Positions 35,502 through 46,672 of a stretch of DNA of 64,000 bases are shown piece by piece. The stretch is from NCBI GenBank assembly GCA_015680685.1, contig MNCI01030955.1:1132120-1196119 (forward strand), written 5' to 3'. A program made the translations under genes and the position numbers. Each line of letters begins with the position of its first letter. Position 1 is the first letter of the stretch. The stretch is from Gnetum montanum. Taxonomy: Eukaryota > Streptophyta > Gnetopsida > Gnetales > Gnetaceae. The notes under the pieces are model-generated. The model did no database searches. It worked only from the letters and a program-made list of their open reading frames with translations, and had not been told where the DNA came from.

Positions 35502-35516
35502 TTAGTTGTGGGGGTA
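35502..35516 (+). promoter_or_regulatory. Polypurine tract of element C
   Basis: The sequence tagttgtgggggta directly abuts the 3' LTR, the standard place for the plus-strand primer. Confidence 0.85.
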
Positions 35517-36364
35517 TGATGAGAGTAGTTACTCTAATTATTAGAGTGGTTACTCTAGCGGTTGCTTTAGCAATTATTCTAATTATTAGAGCGGTTACTC
35601 TAATTATTAGAGTAGTTGCTCCCAAGCCTATAAATACAATGTCTAGGTGCACAATTGGGAAAGAAATCTTTTTAGTAGCCAATTAGCAAAACTCTTGTAG
35701 TTTGTTTGAAAGTTAGAGTATTTTCCAAGTGCCCACAGTAGGAGGTCTAAGTGTGGATAGATCTTTATTCAAGCATTGTGTACCTAAGCACACCTTGTGT
35801 ACAACAATAAAGACGAGCTCTTTGATTTATCCTTGCAGCACTTGAGATTTGTTTTCTTATGCATTTATTTTATTTTATGCACTTTACATTTATGTTATTA
35901 GCACATCAATTCATTTTGATCAATTAAGCAAATCGTTAAATTACACAAGCACGACCACTTCAAGCATGCGTGTAATGCTTGGTAACCCAGTAACGATTAG
36001 TGTTTGGTAATCCCAGTAGTGTTGCATTGGTTTAAGATGTGTATGGCAAGTGGGAACAGATGCTGGTGTTAGGATTAGTTAGAACTTAGTTAATGAGTAG
36101 TTAAGTTAAATTAGTCACTTAGTTACCTCTCTCCTTCCCTACTAGCGCAAGACATAAAAACATAAAAGCTATAAAAATCATATGCCCCAAGCTTACTTAA
36201 CCATACAATCGTGACATACAGGTAAGCTTGGGAAGACAACGATCAACCAACCCATCCTTGTTTCATAAGGGCACATAAGCACTTAGTCCTTGGAATTCGA
36301 CCAGATCATGCGTGAAATGCTCATATTCGTATGGTTGAGCGTAGGGGTACCTTGTCGCTCATCA
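35517..36364 (+). repeat. 3' LTR of element C
   Basis: 848 bp, TGATGAG...CTCATCA. It carries the same TATA box and R/U5 as the 5' LTR and a shorter palindromic array. ATGAT follows it. Confidence 0.95.
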
Positions 36365-37527
36365 ATGATGCAACTAAAGAGCATGATAGAAAAACAAGTA
36401 ATGACAATGTGTCATAGTAAGTCAAGAGAGTCTATAAACATTCGAATCCTTGCCATGTATAATTTACCTTCATACTTCACCAAGATGAGTAGATGCAATG
36501 GAGAGACCTATAGTGTAATATTGTATTGTCACCCAATTAATCAATGTCATCAAAGCTCATGGTAATCTTGAAATATAAAGTAGTCGATGAGATCTCCAAG
36601 GACTACAAATCCATGGAGTCATAATTACACAAGGACTAATTCATGGAGGCTCACAATGAGACTTCCAAAGGAAAGGGGGCTCCCATCCATCTAACATTGG
36701 AATCCAAGAAGGAGAATACTTGTTACTAATTAGGAAGATCTTAATGCCAAGGTCTTCCACCCCTTAGTAGATATGACTTGAACCATTTATGCTTATGTTT
36801 TTAGTCTTAACAAGCAACTAAAGTAAGGAAAGGATAGGGTTCGGAATAAGGGAAACCTCAAGGCTAAGGTCTCTTCGTAGTTAGGCAAGAGAACACCATA
36901 ACGGCCATAGGAGGAGAATAAGCTGGTAAAACGTTCCTAGTTCTTCACCCTCATCATCTTCATCATCGTCATAAAGCTCTAACAAGGGTGAATGTGACCA
37001 AGATAGGAGGGGACATGATCATAGACATGGTGAAAACAATAGACGGAACCAACACATCGATGATAGAAGGGAAAATAGATGCAAACAAGGAAATGAACAC
37101 CATCATGAAAAAAGGTAAACCAGATAACATCAAGAAAGACATTATCATGACAGGCATCATGAGAATTGGGACGATTGTGATGAATCATTACTTGCCACAA
37201 GAAGCATGATCAATATCCAAGAGGTTGTTTACATTCCTACTAGATATCAAAGAAATCGTAAGATCAAAAGATTAGACATGAATAATTTCTCAAAGTTTAA
37301 GAAAGGCTATAATGGAGATCTGCAGCATTACTTACTAGCCTTCCTTATAGATCAAAAGATTAGACATGAACAATATCTCAAAGTTTAAGGAATGCTATAA
37401 TGTAGATTTGCAACATTACTTACTAGCCTTTCTTGATTCGTGTATCTTGCAAAACATTGAAAATGATTAGCAAAAAATGAAATATTTTTCAAGAATGCTC
37501 ATTATAGAAGTTGAAAGTTGGTACCAA
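36365..37527 (+). pseudogene. gag: Element F gag relic (downstream part)
   Basis: Text from about 36440 parallels the N-terminal gag of C (a YNLPSYFTKMSRCNGETYSV segment against YIPDFTFILHQDEQLHWRDL). A Ser/Arg/His-rich linker lies around 36930-37200. The capsid start is at 37200-37520 with RLDMNNFSKFKKGYNGDLQH. An 88-bp part is duplicated in tandem (37261-37436). The frame ends where the G LTR begins. Confidence 0.82.
37261..37436 (+). repeat. 88-bp tandem duplication in F gag
   Basis: The phrase agatcaaaagattagacatg starts at 37261 and again at 37349. Both units run to 'cttactagcctt(t/c)ctt'. Confidence 0.9.
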
Positions 37528-38643
37528 TGAAACACTATGAAAAAATTCATGTTGCAACCCATGCCAAATCATCGTAATTTGGTGAAAAATAATGGCAGAT
37601 ACAATGGCATTATTTTCCTAGCACTTGGCATTGTAACCTTCACCATTGAACTTGAGGGAGGATCTTATTATAAAATGTAAGATTTGTAGTTCATATGTTG
37701 TAATTTTCTATGCTTTAACTTATGGAGGTTGAAAAATGCTTCATAAGTTATTATTACTTCACTTTCCAAGTGAAAAAAGTTGTATTAGGCATGTATCTAG
37801 GCTTGGGAAGGTTGAAAATGCTTTGGGAATCACCAAATTTGGATTTTTCATAGCTTTTATGTTGGTCAAAGTAGGTCATACGTTAGGATTACCTATAGCT
37901 AACATTTAAATTGTTGGGCTTTAATTTTCATGACAAGGTTAGGGTACTTTCATGAATGCTAGTGTATTTCTATGAAAGCTAGCATACTTTTTGTGAAATC
38001 CAATGTATTTATGATAGTTTTTATGTATCAAAATTACCAAAATTAATAAATACACTAAAGTTGGTTGATGGCCCATAGCCTCAGAAATTTGCAATAATTT
38101 ATTAGCAATCATGGTAGAAATTTGCAACAACGTACCAAACCCCAAATGACCTATAAAAATGAAAGATGACCATACTCAAAGGACTTTTAGCAAAATTTGA
38201 ATTCGGTTGAGTAAAGAGACTCTCAAGAGTAGTGCAATCAATTGAAAGTTCAATGACCACCTCACCAAACACAGATCCAGTCCAAAGAAGGAGCAAAGAG
38301 CTTTGGGAGCACAAATTGGAAGCATCGAATCATGAAGTTGATTGTAAGACACACTTTGTTAATTTCAATTGGACTTCAAGCATCTTGTATGCAACTCTTT
38401 CTACATTATAGGCACATAAACTTGTACTCATTTGACAAGTTTATTTTGTGTGTTCTCTAGCATTAGATTTACATTTTCTTTCAATTTATTTGCATCCATT
38501 TACAAATTTTAAGTCCTTGGTGGTTGATCAGGAAGACTCTTTAGGGTGATTTGGATCCCTTTCTCAAAGCCTGTGGAATCCAAGTTTAAACTATTTTATC
38601 AAAGATCTTTGATTTTCCAACATCAAATTTCTCTGGTGTTACA
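37528..38643 (+). repeat. 5' LTR of element G
   Basis: The LTR starts tgaaacactatg and continues 'aaaattcatgttgca' as in A (9625-9652). Shared phrases include gtaagatttgtagt and gcttgggaaggttgaaaatg. TATA-like 'cctataaaaatg' lies at 38150-38161. It ends ggtgttaca, followed by gtttttgatgctagaagta. Confidence 0.8.
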
Positions 38644-39061
38644 GTTTTTGATGCTAGAAGTAGGACCTTTGCACAAATTCTTCATCCAATCCTACTCAGC
38701 CCTTTCACAAAATTTAATTTCCACTAGTTTAAGCCTGCAAGTTTTACCTTGGAATCTTCCAAAAAACCAACCTAGTCCTTTGTTTCCTACAATCTTTAAA
38801 GCCAATGTATTTATTGCAGTGAGTTTGGGTGTTCTTTAAATTTCACAACAACCACTACAATTTTTAAAGCTAGCGTATTTCCGAAGGAACCAGTGTATTT
38901 GCCTTAAGATCTTCCAAGGACTAGTGTATTTCTTGAATAACCACCCACTTACAATAATTAAAAATTTTCTGTTGGGCTTCTCCTGCAAGTCTAGAATATT
39001 TTCTCAAACCAACCTGCTTTTTCCTAGAAAAGTCCAGCGTATCCTTTTTTAAAGAACCACC
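38644..39061 (+). other. Leader of element G with a repeated word
   Basis: The leader contains 'agcgtattt', 'agtgtattt' and 'agcgtatcctttttt' words. Beyond H they continue as 'agcatacttttttaaaaccc' copies at 45480-45530. No gene is present. Confidence 0.6.
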
Positions 39062-39066
39062 TAGCC

Positions 39067-39651
39067 TATGAGAGATGTCCCAGAGTGGTGATTCTCTTGG
39101 GCTCTCCCCATGGTTCGAGGGCCATGGAACACTCTGAGGCACCCTCGAGTGGCTCTCAAGTGTTACAAAACCCACCCTGGCTCGGTGGTTCCAAGCTAGC
39201 AATAGGACATCCTCCTGTTCCAACTCTCTTCTAAGTCCTCTTCATTCCCCTCTTCTCCATGGAGAACTACATGGCCCTGATTCTATGGCAGTCGTAGATA
39301 TGTAGGTAGCCAAGACTAGATAGTTTTGGTGTGGTGCTAGGCCACACCTTGTACCAGATCATGAGGGATATGGGGGTGAGGCATCTCCCCTTGTAGGTGC
39401 ATCGTCTCCCCTCCCACCAATGTTGTCTACAAGGTTGTGTGTATGTGCTTATTTGCATGGTCCTCGTTTTGGAGTTGGTTACCCTCCATGAGGTGCTTTG
39501 TCATGTATGTTAAGAAGTTGTGCTTCTGCTTACACTCACTCATGAGATGCTAGCTTGCTTGAGGCGTATTCCCCAGGTCTTCTGCCCCAGATCCATTGGA
39601 TCTTCGTGAATTCCTTGGGGTGCTAGGCAATGTTGGGGCAACGTTGTTACA
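39067..39651 (+). repeat. 5' LTR of element H
   Basis: 585 bp, matching 44844-45417 along its length (for example 'gagaactacatggccctgat' in both). Confidence 0.95.
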
Positions 39652-39653
39652 AA

Positions 39654-39666
39654 TGGTATCATAGCG
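39654..39666 (+). promoter_or_regulatory. Primer-binding site of element H (initiator tRNA-Met type)
   Basis: The sequence tggtatcatagcg lies two bases after the LTR. The usual site is tggtatcagagc, complementary to the 3' end of initiator tRNA-Met. Confidence 0.82.
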
Positions 39667-42600
39667 TTTTTGAAATTGTATTGGGATATGGTTGTGCTCT
39701 TTGGTTATGTTACTCCATTGAGCTTGTTTGGTTAATGGTCCCTTCGGATTGATACCTAGTTGATCTAGGATGATATCCTTATGTATTTTTGAAGAGTTTC
39801 TTGATGGTAATGTTCTATGCCCTTCATGAGGGGACAAATGAGAAATTGTGAGCAACTAATGTATGTTGCTCTCCAGGAGGATATAAATGATGGCGTTGTG
39901 GTGATGTCCTCCGCTTGTTTACTCGTGGTTGAACTAGTTGTGATTGTATGTAATATGGTTGAGAGGAGTTCTACTAGCAACTCAAGAATTTTTTTACTCA
40001 AGGAGCACCCATCTCAGGTCTCCAGTGATTCATTTGGGATGAATCAGACCAAGTCTCCACTTCGGTTTCCACCCAGATGACATGTTTCAAGATGGCATTT
40101 GTTGAATCGTGCAGGATATGATATCCTTGGAACTCCCACTCACCCTAGATATAGTGAGTATGGGAAAATACAAATTGGGACAAGATGGTTCCTAGGTACC
40201 TCAAAATGGAGGTCCTTCGGACATGTGCTCTTGGTGAGCCTTGTTCTGGGTGGATTAAGACTGTTTCCGGTAGACTTCGTACGTTTGTGCTTGCGATTGT
40301 ATGTTTGTCTATTTGTGTATGTGTGTCTTCTTAGTTACACTTTCAAATTCTGCATGCGTGTTATCTTGGTCGTGTCTATTGTTCATAACGCAAGGCTTAA
40401 TGTTTTACTCGGTATGATGACTTATTATTGGGAATGTTGAGGATGCAGTGGTTGTTTGTGTCATTCCAAAGCCAAATGGTTGTTATCTTGTTTAACAACT
40501 TCTTGTGCATGAGGCATGATTACCCTTATTGTTGATCCTTGTGAGTTGTGCTCCTTGTTGAGCTGGTGGTGTTGCCTTTGGGCTCGTGGCATCACTATTT
40601 TGATTAGTGACATTTGTTGGTCACTTTGATTTGAAGACTATTGGTGTGGGTCATCCTGTTATTGGTTCTTGTTGAGACCACACCTCTTTTGATGACAGTA
40701 TTCTTGTGAACGCATCCTTCATGATGTTTCTTGTTTTTGCGAGAATTGGTTTGATGTAGAATTGTTGTTGGATAGACCTTGGTCTTCCATCTTATTTTTA
40801 GGTTGAGATGACGATTGTCTATTGCCCATGACTCATACGATTGTGTTGAGATTTTGAGCCTCATGGACACTAGTGTTAGTTGCTGGGAATGATTGTTGTG
40901 TTTGAATCTTGAAATTCTGAGAGTGTGCTATCTCTCTCTTGGCGTGCCTCATGATGAAATCATTCATCAAGGTTTGCATGATTGATCTCTATGCATGTTG
41001 CTAAGGTCTTGATTTTTTATGATGTGCAAGAGTGATATGACTTTGTTACATGATCGAGCTTGATGGTTGTGTATGAGGCTAATGTGCTAATCGTGTTCCT
41101 GCTAACTTTTGTATTTCTGAGCTTGTGTCTTAGTGGTTGCAGGTAGCACAAGTACAAAGATGTAGCCAGTGGTGAACTCAGTTGATTCTGTGAGCACTAT
41201 GTCTATGGGGAAGATATGTGCTCCTAAGACCTTCATGAACTGATTATTTGGTCTCAGAATCCCAACATTGGGTTGTGGATGTATCAGTACCTTGGCTGTG
41301 ATGGATCAACAGGTACATTATGATTTGTTTGCCTCTCAGTGCCTGGGGGAGAACTAACAGAGGATGGTGATCTATCCTAGACCCTACAGATATTGGGCTA
41401 GCAGATGGCATGAAATGATATCCTTGGCCATGCTGGATACTGATGGCCCAGGAGTGGCCAATGCAATGAGGTCCCACTATGGCAAGATCGTGGATACTCA
41501 ATTAGCATGTTTTGTTCTTTGATCGTTGCGTTCATGTCTCGAATAATTTTCATTCAATGTTACCCATGTAGTGGGTTCAGTGCGATGGTAGATCATGTAT
41601 CTTTTGAGACATTGGTGCAATGACAGATGATTTTTTATGCTTTGTGACAGAGACAGGTTTTTCTCAAAACAGCATGATTCCTTCATGGTATGCTCTTAGT
41701 GGCCTAAATCCTTCAGCCTAGGATGGGCTTGGGTAGTTGGTCCTGTAGCCTTGTAGGCATCGGTAGCATTCCCAAATACCATGTATGTTACCATATAAAT
41801 GTATACCTATCCTCCGGTGGGTGAAATATATCCTTGTGATATTCTTAATTCGATTGTATGCACTCAAAAGTGATGGATGTATTGCCTATGTGACTCAGTT
41901 GTCTCCTGGTTGTAGGCCTATGCCACACACTATGACAAGGCCAAGCTTGATGTATGATGTTTTCTTGGTGCTTATTTTGAAGTGCTCTTACCATATGTTG
42001 TAAATGGCCATTGCGCCTTGATGTATAATCCTGCTGAAAACCTCATGGGAAACTCTTCAGTTGAATACGGTGTTGTAATGAACAGACTAGGGCATGTTCT
42101 TACCCATTATGCTCATGAACTAGTGCCATGTGTTCTTGATGATGTTGGCATGCCTGGATGGTGTGTGCATGGTGAACGTCCTTGAGATAGGACAAATCTT
42201 TGGAACACATTCTCTTGTGTTCCTTGACTGGCAAAGATCATGTCCCACAAATGATTGATGGTGCAGTGGATTTGAGTCGAGTCCTAGGTATTGGCACCTA
42301 GACTTGCTCTTCCATGTTGGAAGCGATCGTGGATCAGTTGTTCAAACATTGGGATGGTGGTCCATCCTTGAATAGATGATGTTACAGATACAGAAATTGT
42401 AATTTCTCTTGGTGGCCTTGCTTGGTGGGCTTGAATGTGCTTAAAACTCTTAATTCGACGCTCTCATGATTTGGGGCTTCTAATGATTTGTGCATGTTGG
42501 TGGGCTCTCATGACTAATTGCTTTTGGTGCTTTGGAGAGCTATCATGCACTCTCATAGATTGGGACTTATTGATTCCTTCGTGGTTTATGGTGTGATTCC

Positions 42601-44830
42601 ATGATAGGGGACTCATTGTGCTTAATAGGCTATGGTGTCTTGCTGAATTTTCCCGTGTACTTTGTCCCTTATGTACACTGATGTATCACACAGTCCCTCT
42701 CGGATGTATTATCCCATGTCTCTAGTGTGATGTTAATTCATGTTGGTGTTCTCACCTCCTTGGTGGGATAGCAGAGTTGATCATGATATTACTTGGTGAA
42801 TCCTTAATTCTATGAGGGATCATTCTCCATTTCAATGGATGCCCTCTTCAAATCTGGAAATAGTAAGGCAGGTGGTATTGAGACGGTTGTCTCCTATAAG
42901 CAAGTTGATGTTTGGGACTTGTTCCTAGCAATGGTCCCATGTTCATGAACTCGTGGGGCTTGTTCTCAGAGACAGAATGTTGTTGTTACCCTGGTGAAAT
43001 TCATGAAACCTCCTTTGTGAGGTCTTCTTGTTGATGTAAATTAAAGATACATATTGCTCTTCTTGTAAGCAAGGCATGATCTTGTGTACTCGTAGTTTTG
43101 GGGTCTTCAGAGGAACTTCCTTGTTGGGGTTCTTTGGTAGACCATCCTTATCGTAAATCCTTTGTGGATGAATTGTTTTCTGCTTGAGTTGTAAATGATG
43201 TTGATGAAAGCCCATTCCATGTAAAACTATCTTGAGGACTTGGTCCTCCTATGGGCAAGATGTTGTTGCTGATTTGTGTCTATTGTTTGGGTTGAGTGAT
43301 AATAGGTAGTGGTGTGGCCTTGTCCACCACAAATTGATGTAAACGGGCTTGACTGGGATGTATGAAACAAAACCCAGATCTCCCAAGATAAAATAGAAAT
43401 GCTTGGTTTCTCGAGAGTTTTTCAAGGTGGAAATTGAACTTGGGTAAGACGTGTGAACCCATGTCTTCCCTCAACTGGTGACAGTTCAATGATATAGTTC
43501 TATTGGCTATATTGACTACTTGGGCATGTATTATGGGTAAGGTGTAGTTGGCCTACTATACTTACCTATGGAAGAAACCTCCCAAAGAGGATCCTTCCTG
43601 CAAGTGCAAAATCTAATGAAAGGTGGAGATCATGTGATGGGAAGTCATTCTTGATATAGTGGGGAAATGAAAATTCTGGGAACACTAATGTTTCTTGGAG
43701 AATTCATGAACAGATTACTCTCAGAGGTGATCTATATTTGTTCTTGGAGCTAGTGTTCAGAAAATGGTGCTTGTCCCATAACTTGGTGTGGGAAGGATAG
43801 TTTGCATGTAGCAAATGTGGGTGATCCTTCTCCCTAAAAGGGATATTATGGTTACATTTGATGATGTGCTTATGGTTGATATGAGACAGGGGATGGAGGA
43901 TTGTCATGGGGTTGGCTGCCCAATTGATCCTCCACTTGTTCTAACATTCAAGCAGGCATTCTCGATGTTGGACAATCACAAGAGGTGTTGATGATGGTTG
44001 GGGCTTGTTGTATGTTAGCCTCTTGGAGAAGTTTCCAAAGAGATTTTTGGATCTTCTCTCTCGTTGTGGTTATGAAATACTATTGAATGATGAATTGAGG
44101 TATGCGATGCTGGCGTCTACAAACGGCAAGGTCAAGCTCAAAGATATGCTCTTGTACCTTGTTTGTAAGGGAGAACATGCTTGACTCCCTTCATACCAGC
44201 TTGAACAAACATGATGAAAAAAAGAGAATGCGCATGGTACCGATGCACATGGAATCAGTGCTTAGGTGGTTGCACTGGTGAGACCCCATGGGTCTCGATG
44301 CGAATAGTAGAACATGGAGTTCTGGCAAGCATGAGTTGCTTGTGGAGATATGGCTCTTCGGAGCATGTCCTTCCTCTCAGTGTGATGTTTCCAAGTCCCT
44401 TACCATGGGTAGTGACCCTGGTGAGCCCTCAAAAAAATCAATGGGTGCTCAGATGCCATTCACAGAGGAACTTGGTGGGACTTGTGGAAGAGGAGCTATC
44501 TTCTTGCATAAGTATGGGTTTATACAAGAAGATATGTCTCTAGACCCTCAGAAGGGATGGATCTAGGGGATGCCTTAGAGACGTTAGCCCTTTGGGTTGG
44601 ACTCTTCTACTCATATAGAGAAGGGAAGTCTTTGGGGTTCCTCCATTTGCCCTTGCATTTCATGCAAGGCATTGGATGGAAGGACATATCACGTGTTGGG
44701 GTTGGTACCTTCCTTTAAGCCTGGAGTCAAAGGAGTTGACGGATCCCCAGAATTGATGGAGTTCTAAACCCATTTAGAAGTGTACACTCGAAGCTATCCT
44801 AGGCTCCACTCTGAGGACGTCGCTTTGTTA
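39667..44830 (+). other. Interior of element H, no confident gene
   Basis: No RT, integrase or gag motif could be confirmed. Weak hints are DGCIAYVTQL and, two frames off, AKLDV.CFLG near 41870-41975. These resemble the 'GC.AYV...KLD...FLGY' end of copia integrases. The 43990-44185 text reads FPKRFLDLLSRCGYEILLND, which I do not recognise. Confidence 0.45.
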
Positions 44831-44843
44831 TGTGAGGGAGGAT
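44831..44843 (+). promoter_or_regulatory. Polypurine tract of element H
   Basis: tgtgagggaggat lies immediately before the 3' LTR. Confidence 0.75.
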
Positions 44844-45417
44844 TGTGAGAGATGTCCCAGAGTGGTGGTTCTCTTGGGCTCTCCCCATGGTTCAGGGGCC
44901 ATGGAACACTCTGAGGTGCCCTCAGGTGGCTCTCAAGTGTTACAAAACCCACCCTAGCTTGGTGGTACCAAGCTAGCAACAAGACACCCTCCTGTTGCAA
45001 CTCTCTTCTAAGTCCTCTTCATTCCCCTCTTCTCCATGGAGAACTACATGGCCCTGATTCTACCGCGGTCGTAGATATGTAGGCAGCCAAGACTGGATAG
45101 TTTTGGTTCAGTGCTAGGCCATACCTTGTACCAAATCGTGAGGGATCTGGGTCTGAGGCACCTCCCCTTGTAGGTGCATTGTCTCCCCTCCCACCGATGT
45201 TGTCTACAAGGTTGTGTGTATGTGCTTGTTTGCATGGTCCTCATTTTGGAGTTGGTTACCCTCCATGAGGTGCATTGTCATGTACGTTAAGAAGCTGTGC
45301 TTCTACTTGCACTCACTCATGAGATGCTCGCATGCTTGAGGCGTATTCCCCAGGTCTTCCACCCTAGATCCATTGGATCTTCGTGAATTTCTTGGGGTGT
45401 CGGGCAACATTGTTACA
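44844..45417 (+). repeat. 3' LTR of element H
   Basis: 574 bp, the same ends as the 5' LTR, followed by TAGCC. Confidence 0.95.
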
Positions 45418-45929
45418 TAGCCAGCCTATTTTTTTCGAAAGTACCATCATATTTTGCATAAGAAAAATACACAGTATACTTTTTTAAAACCTAGCATACT
45501 TTTTTAAAACCCAGCATACTTTTTATATACTCAGTATATTTATTATTTGAAACACCAAGGTATCTTTTCAAACAAACAAAAATAGCATATTTTTTGCGAG
45601 TGCAGGTTGGGTGGAGTGAACCCAGTATAGAAACTGAGAACCTGCCTTCAACATTCTTACACCTAAAATTTTTTCAGTAACCAATTATAGTGCAAGCCTC
45701 TATTCTTGGCATTCAAAAACCTAAAAAATTTGAAATTAATTAATTTTGAATTTTTGCAGTGCAATGCATGGCACTATCATTGCCACCTGCACTACACCTA
45801 TAGTTTTCACCATTTCCGTAACTAAAACTCTTTATATGCTAGGCAGTTCTATCTATTAGAACTAGTAATTTAAAACTCAATTAAACATCCAGTTCATGCT
45901 TTCCTAAAAATTGATCATGTTGCCCATCA

Positions 45930-46190
45930 ACTTAGTAGACATGGCTTCTAATTAGGATGCAATGCATGTGTAAGACCCCAAGGACCCAATTGTTGTTGAT
46001 TGTAGACAACTACTTAGGTAGAGGGGCCAAAGCCCAGACTTTGCAATAATAAATGAAGAATATTATAATTTCATATGCTCATCCCATTTGCGAAATTTGA
46101 ATCCAAGCTTGAGTTTGAGTTAATCCATAGGAACGAGAAAGAGTACATCCCCTTCTTGTATGACAAAATAAAATTGATTGAAATCCAAAC
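45930..46190 (+). pseudogene. gag: Element G gag start relic
   Basis: In frame around stops it reads PIVVDCRQLL, then GQSPDFAIINEEYYNF. This parallels PIVIEQRQPLRQRGKNLDF and NEEFYNF in the gag start of A (777-1000). The rest of gag is missing. AAGGCC motifs follow within 200 bp (46370-46425), where A has them thousands of bases later, so much has been deleted. Confidence 0.7.
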
Positions 46191-46369
46191 TGGCATAAAA
46201 TTGTGCTTTACTTTGTTTTAACCTCAATACACATGAAAATTATGACTTATTCTTATTCACTATTTTCCCTTTATTCTTTCTTTTAAAAAATATAAAAATA
46301 CCATAAAAATTTTTAAAACCTAAAAAATCCATAAAAATTTTAGAACATAAAAACTTAGAAAAATTTCTA

Positions 46370-46425
46370 CCATGGCCTACCAAGGCCTTAAATTGGTGGC
46401 TGGCCAAGGCCTTAAAATAGCAATA
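46370..46425 (+). repeat. AAGGCCTTAAAA motif pair in element G
   Basis: Two copies, 'taccaaggccttaaattggt' and 'gccaaggccttaaaata', are the same word as in A. Confidence 0.7.
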
Positions 46426-46430
46426 CATTT

Positions 46431-46672
46431 ATAACCTTTTTCTTCCTCATTATTATTACAACGGTTATACCATAGTTTGCACTTTATTTTGCTTAATTAC
46501 TTTACATTTTACATTTTACAAATTTTTTCCTTATTGACTTGTACTTTACCAACGTAGCCTTATCACAAAAAATACATAAAATTAAAAATGCTAATATATA
46601 TATATGAAGTTAAAAAAATATTATAACCAAAGTGTCCTCCAAATTTGATACCCACAGCAGTGTGACAAAAAT
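46431..46672. other. AT-rich gap, no feature
   Basis: Low-complexity A/T text with a short (TA)n at about 46592-46602. No ORF. Confidence 0.5.

Larger units (their letters stand above)
26209..36364 (+). mobile_element. Element C: complete-structure Ty3/gypsy (Athila/Tat-like) element, TSD ATGAT
   Basis: LTRs lie at 26209-27217 and 35517-36364, flanked by ATGAT at 26204-26208 and 36365-36369. The order is LTR, tRNA-Asp primer site, gag, PR, RT, RNase H, IN, a 1.9-kb non-coding region, polypurine tract and LTR. It is the only element here with all pol domains. Every domain has stops, so it is inactive. The lack of a clear chromodomain and the tRNA-Asp site point to the Athila/Tat side rather than the chromoviruses. 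Confidence 0.95.
25181..37527 (+). mobile_element. Element F: gypsy element split by C and G
   Basis: The LTR and primer site lie at 25181-26046. Leader/gag start at 26047-26208 is interrupted by C (26209-36364, ATGAT duplicated), and gag resumes at 36365. At 37528 the gag frame is cut by the LTR of G. The rest of F (gag end, pol, 3' LTR) was not found in the window. Confidence 0.85.
39067..45417 (+). mobile_element. Element H: LTR element with domain-less interior, TSD TAGCC
   Basis: LTRs lie at 39067-39651 and 44844-45417, starting tgtgagagatgtcccagag (5' copy ta for tg) and ending ttgttaca. TAGCC precedes (39062-39066) and follows (45418-45422). The primer site is like initiator-Met tRNA. 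The 5.2-kb interior has only short ORFs. It is distinctly GC/GT-richer than G. It is either a very decayed copia-type element or a LARD-like non-autonomous one. Confidence 0.9.
37528..46430 (+). mobile_element. Element G: A-related LTR element, 5' part, split by H
   Basis: The LTR at 37528-38643 shares its start and end with the LTR of A. It is followed by the same type of primer site, then leader (38644-39061), insertion H, more leader and a short gag-start relic (45930-46190). A 3' LTR was not found, so the right limit is a guess. It was inserted into F gag, and the last bases before it (accaa) may be the target duplication. Confidence 0.75.

Noticed and set aside
41785-42185. Copia integrase in element H
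   Set aside because: Only short, frame-shifted hints (GCIAYV, KLDV.CFLG); not enough for a call.
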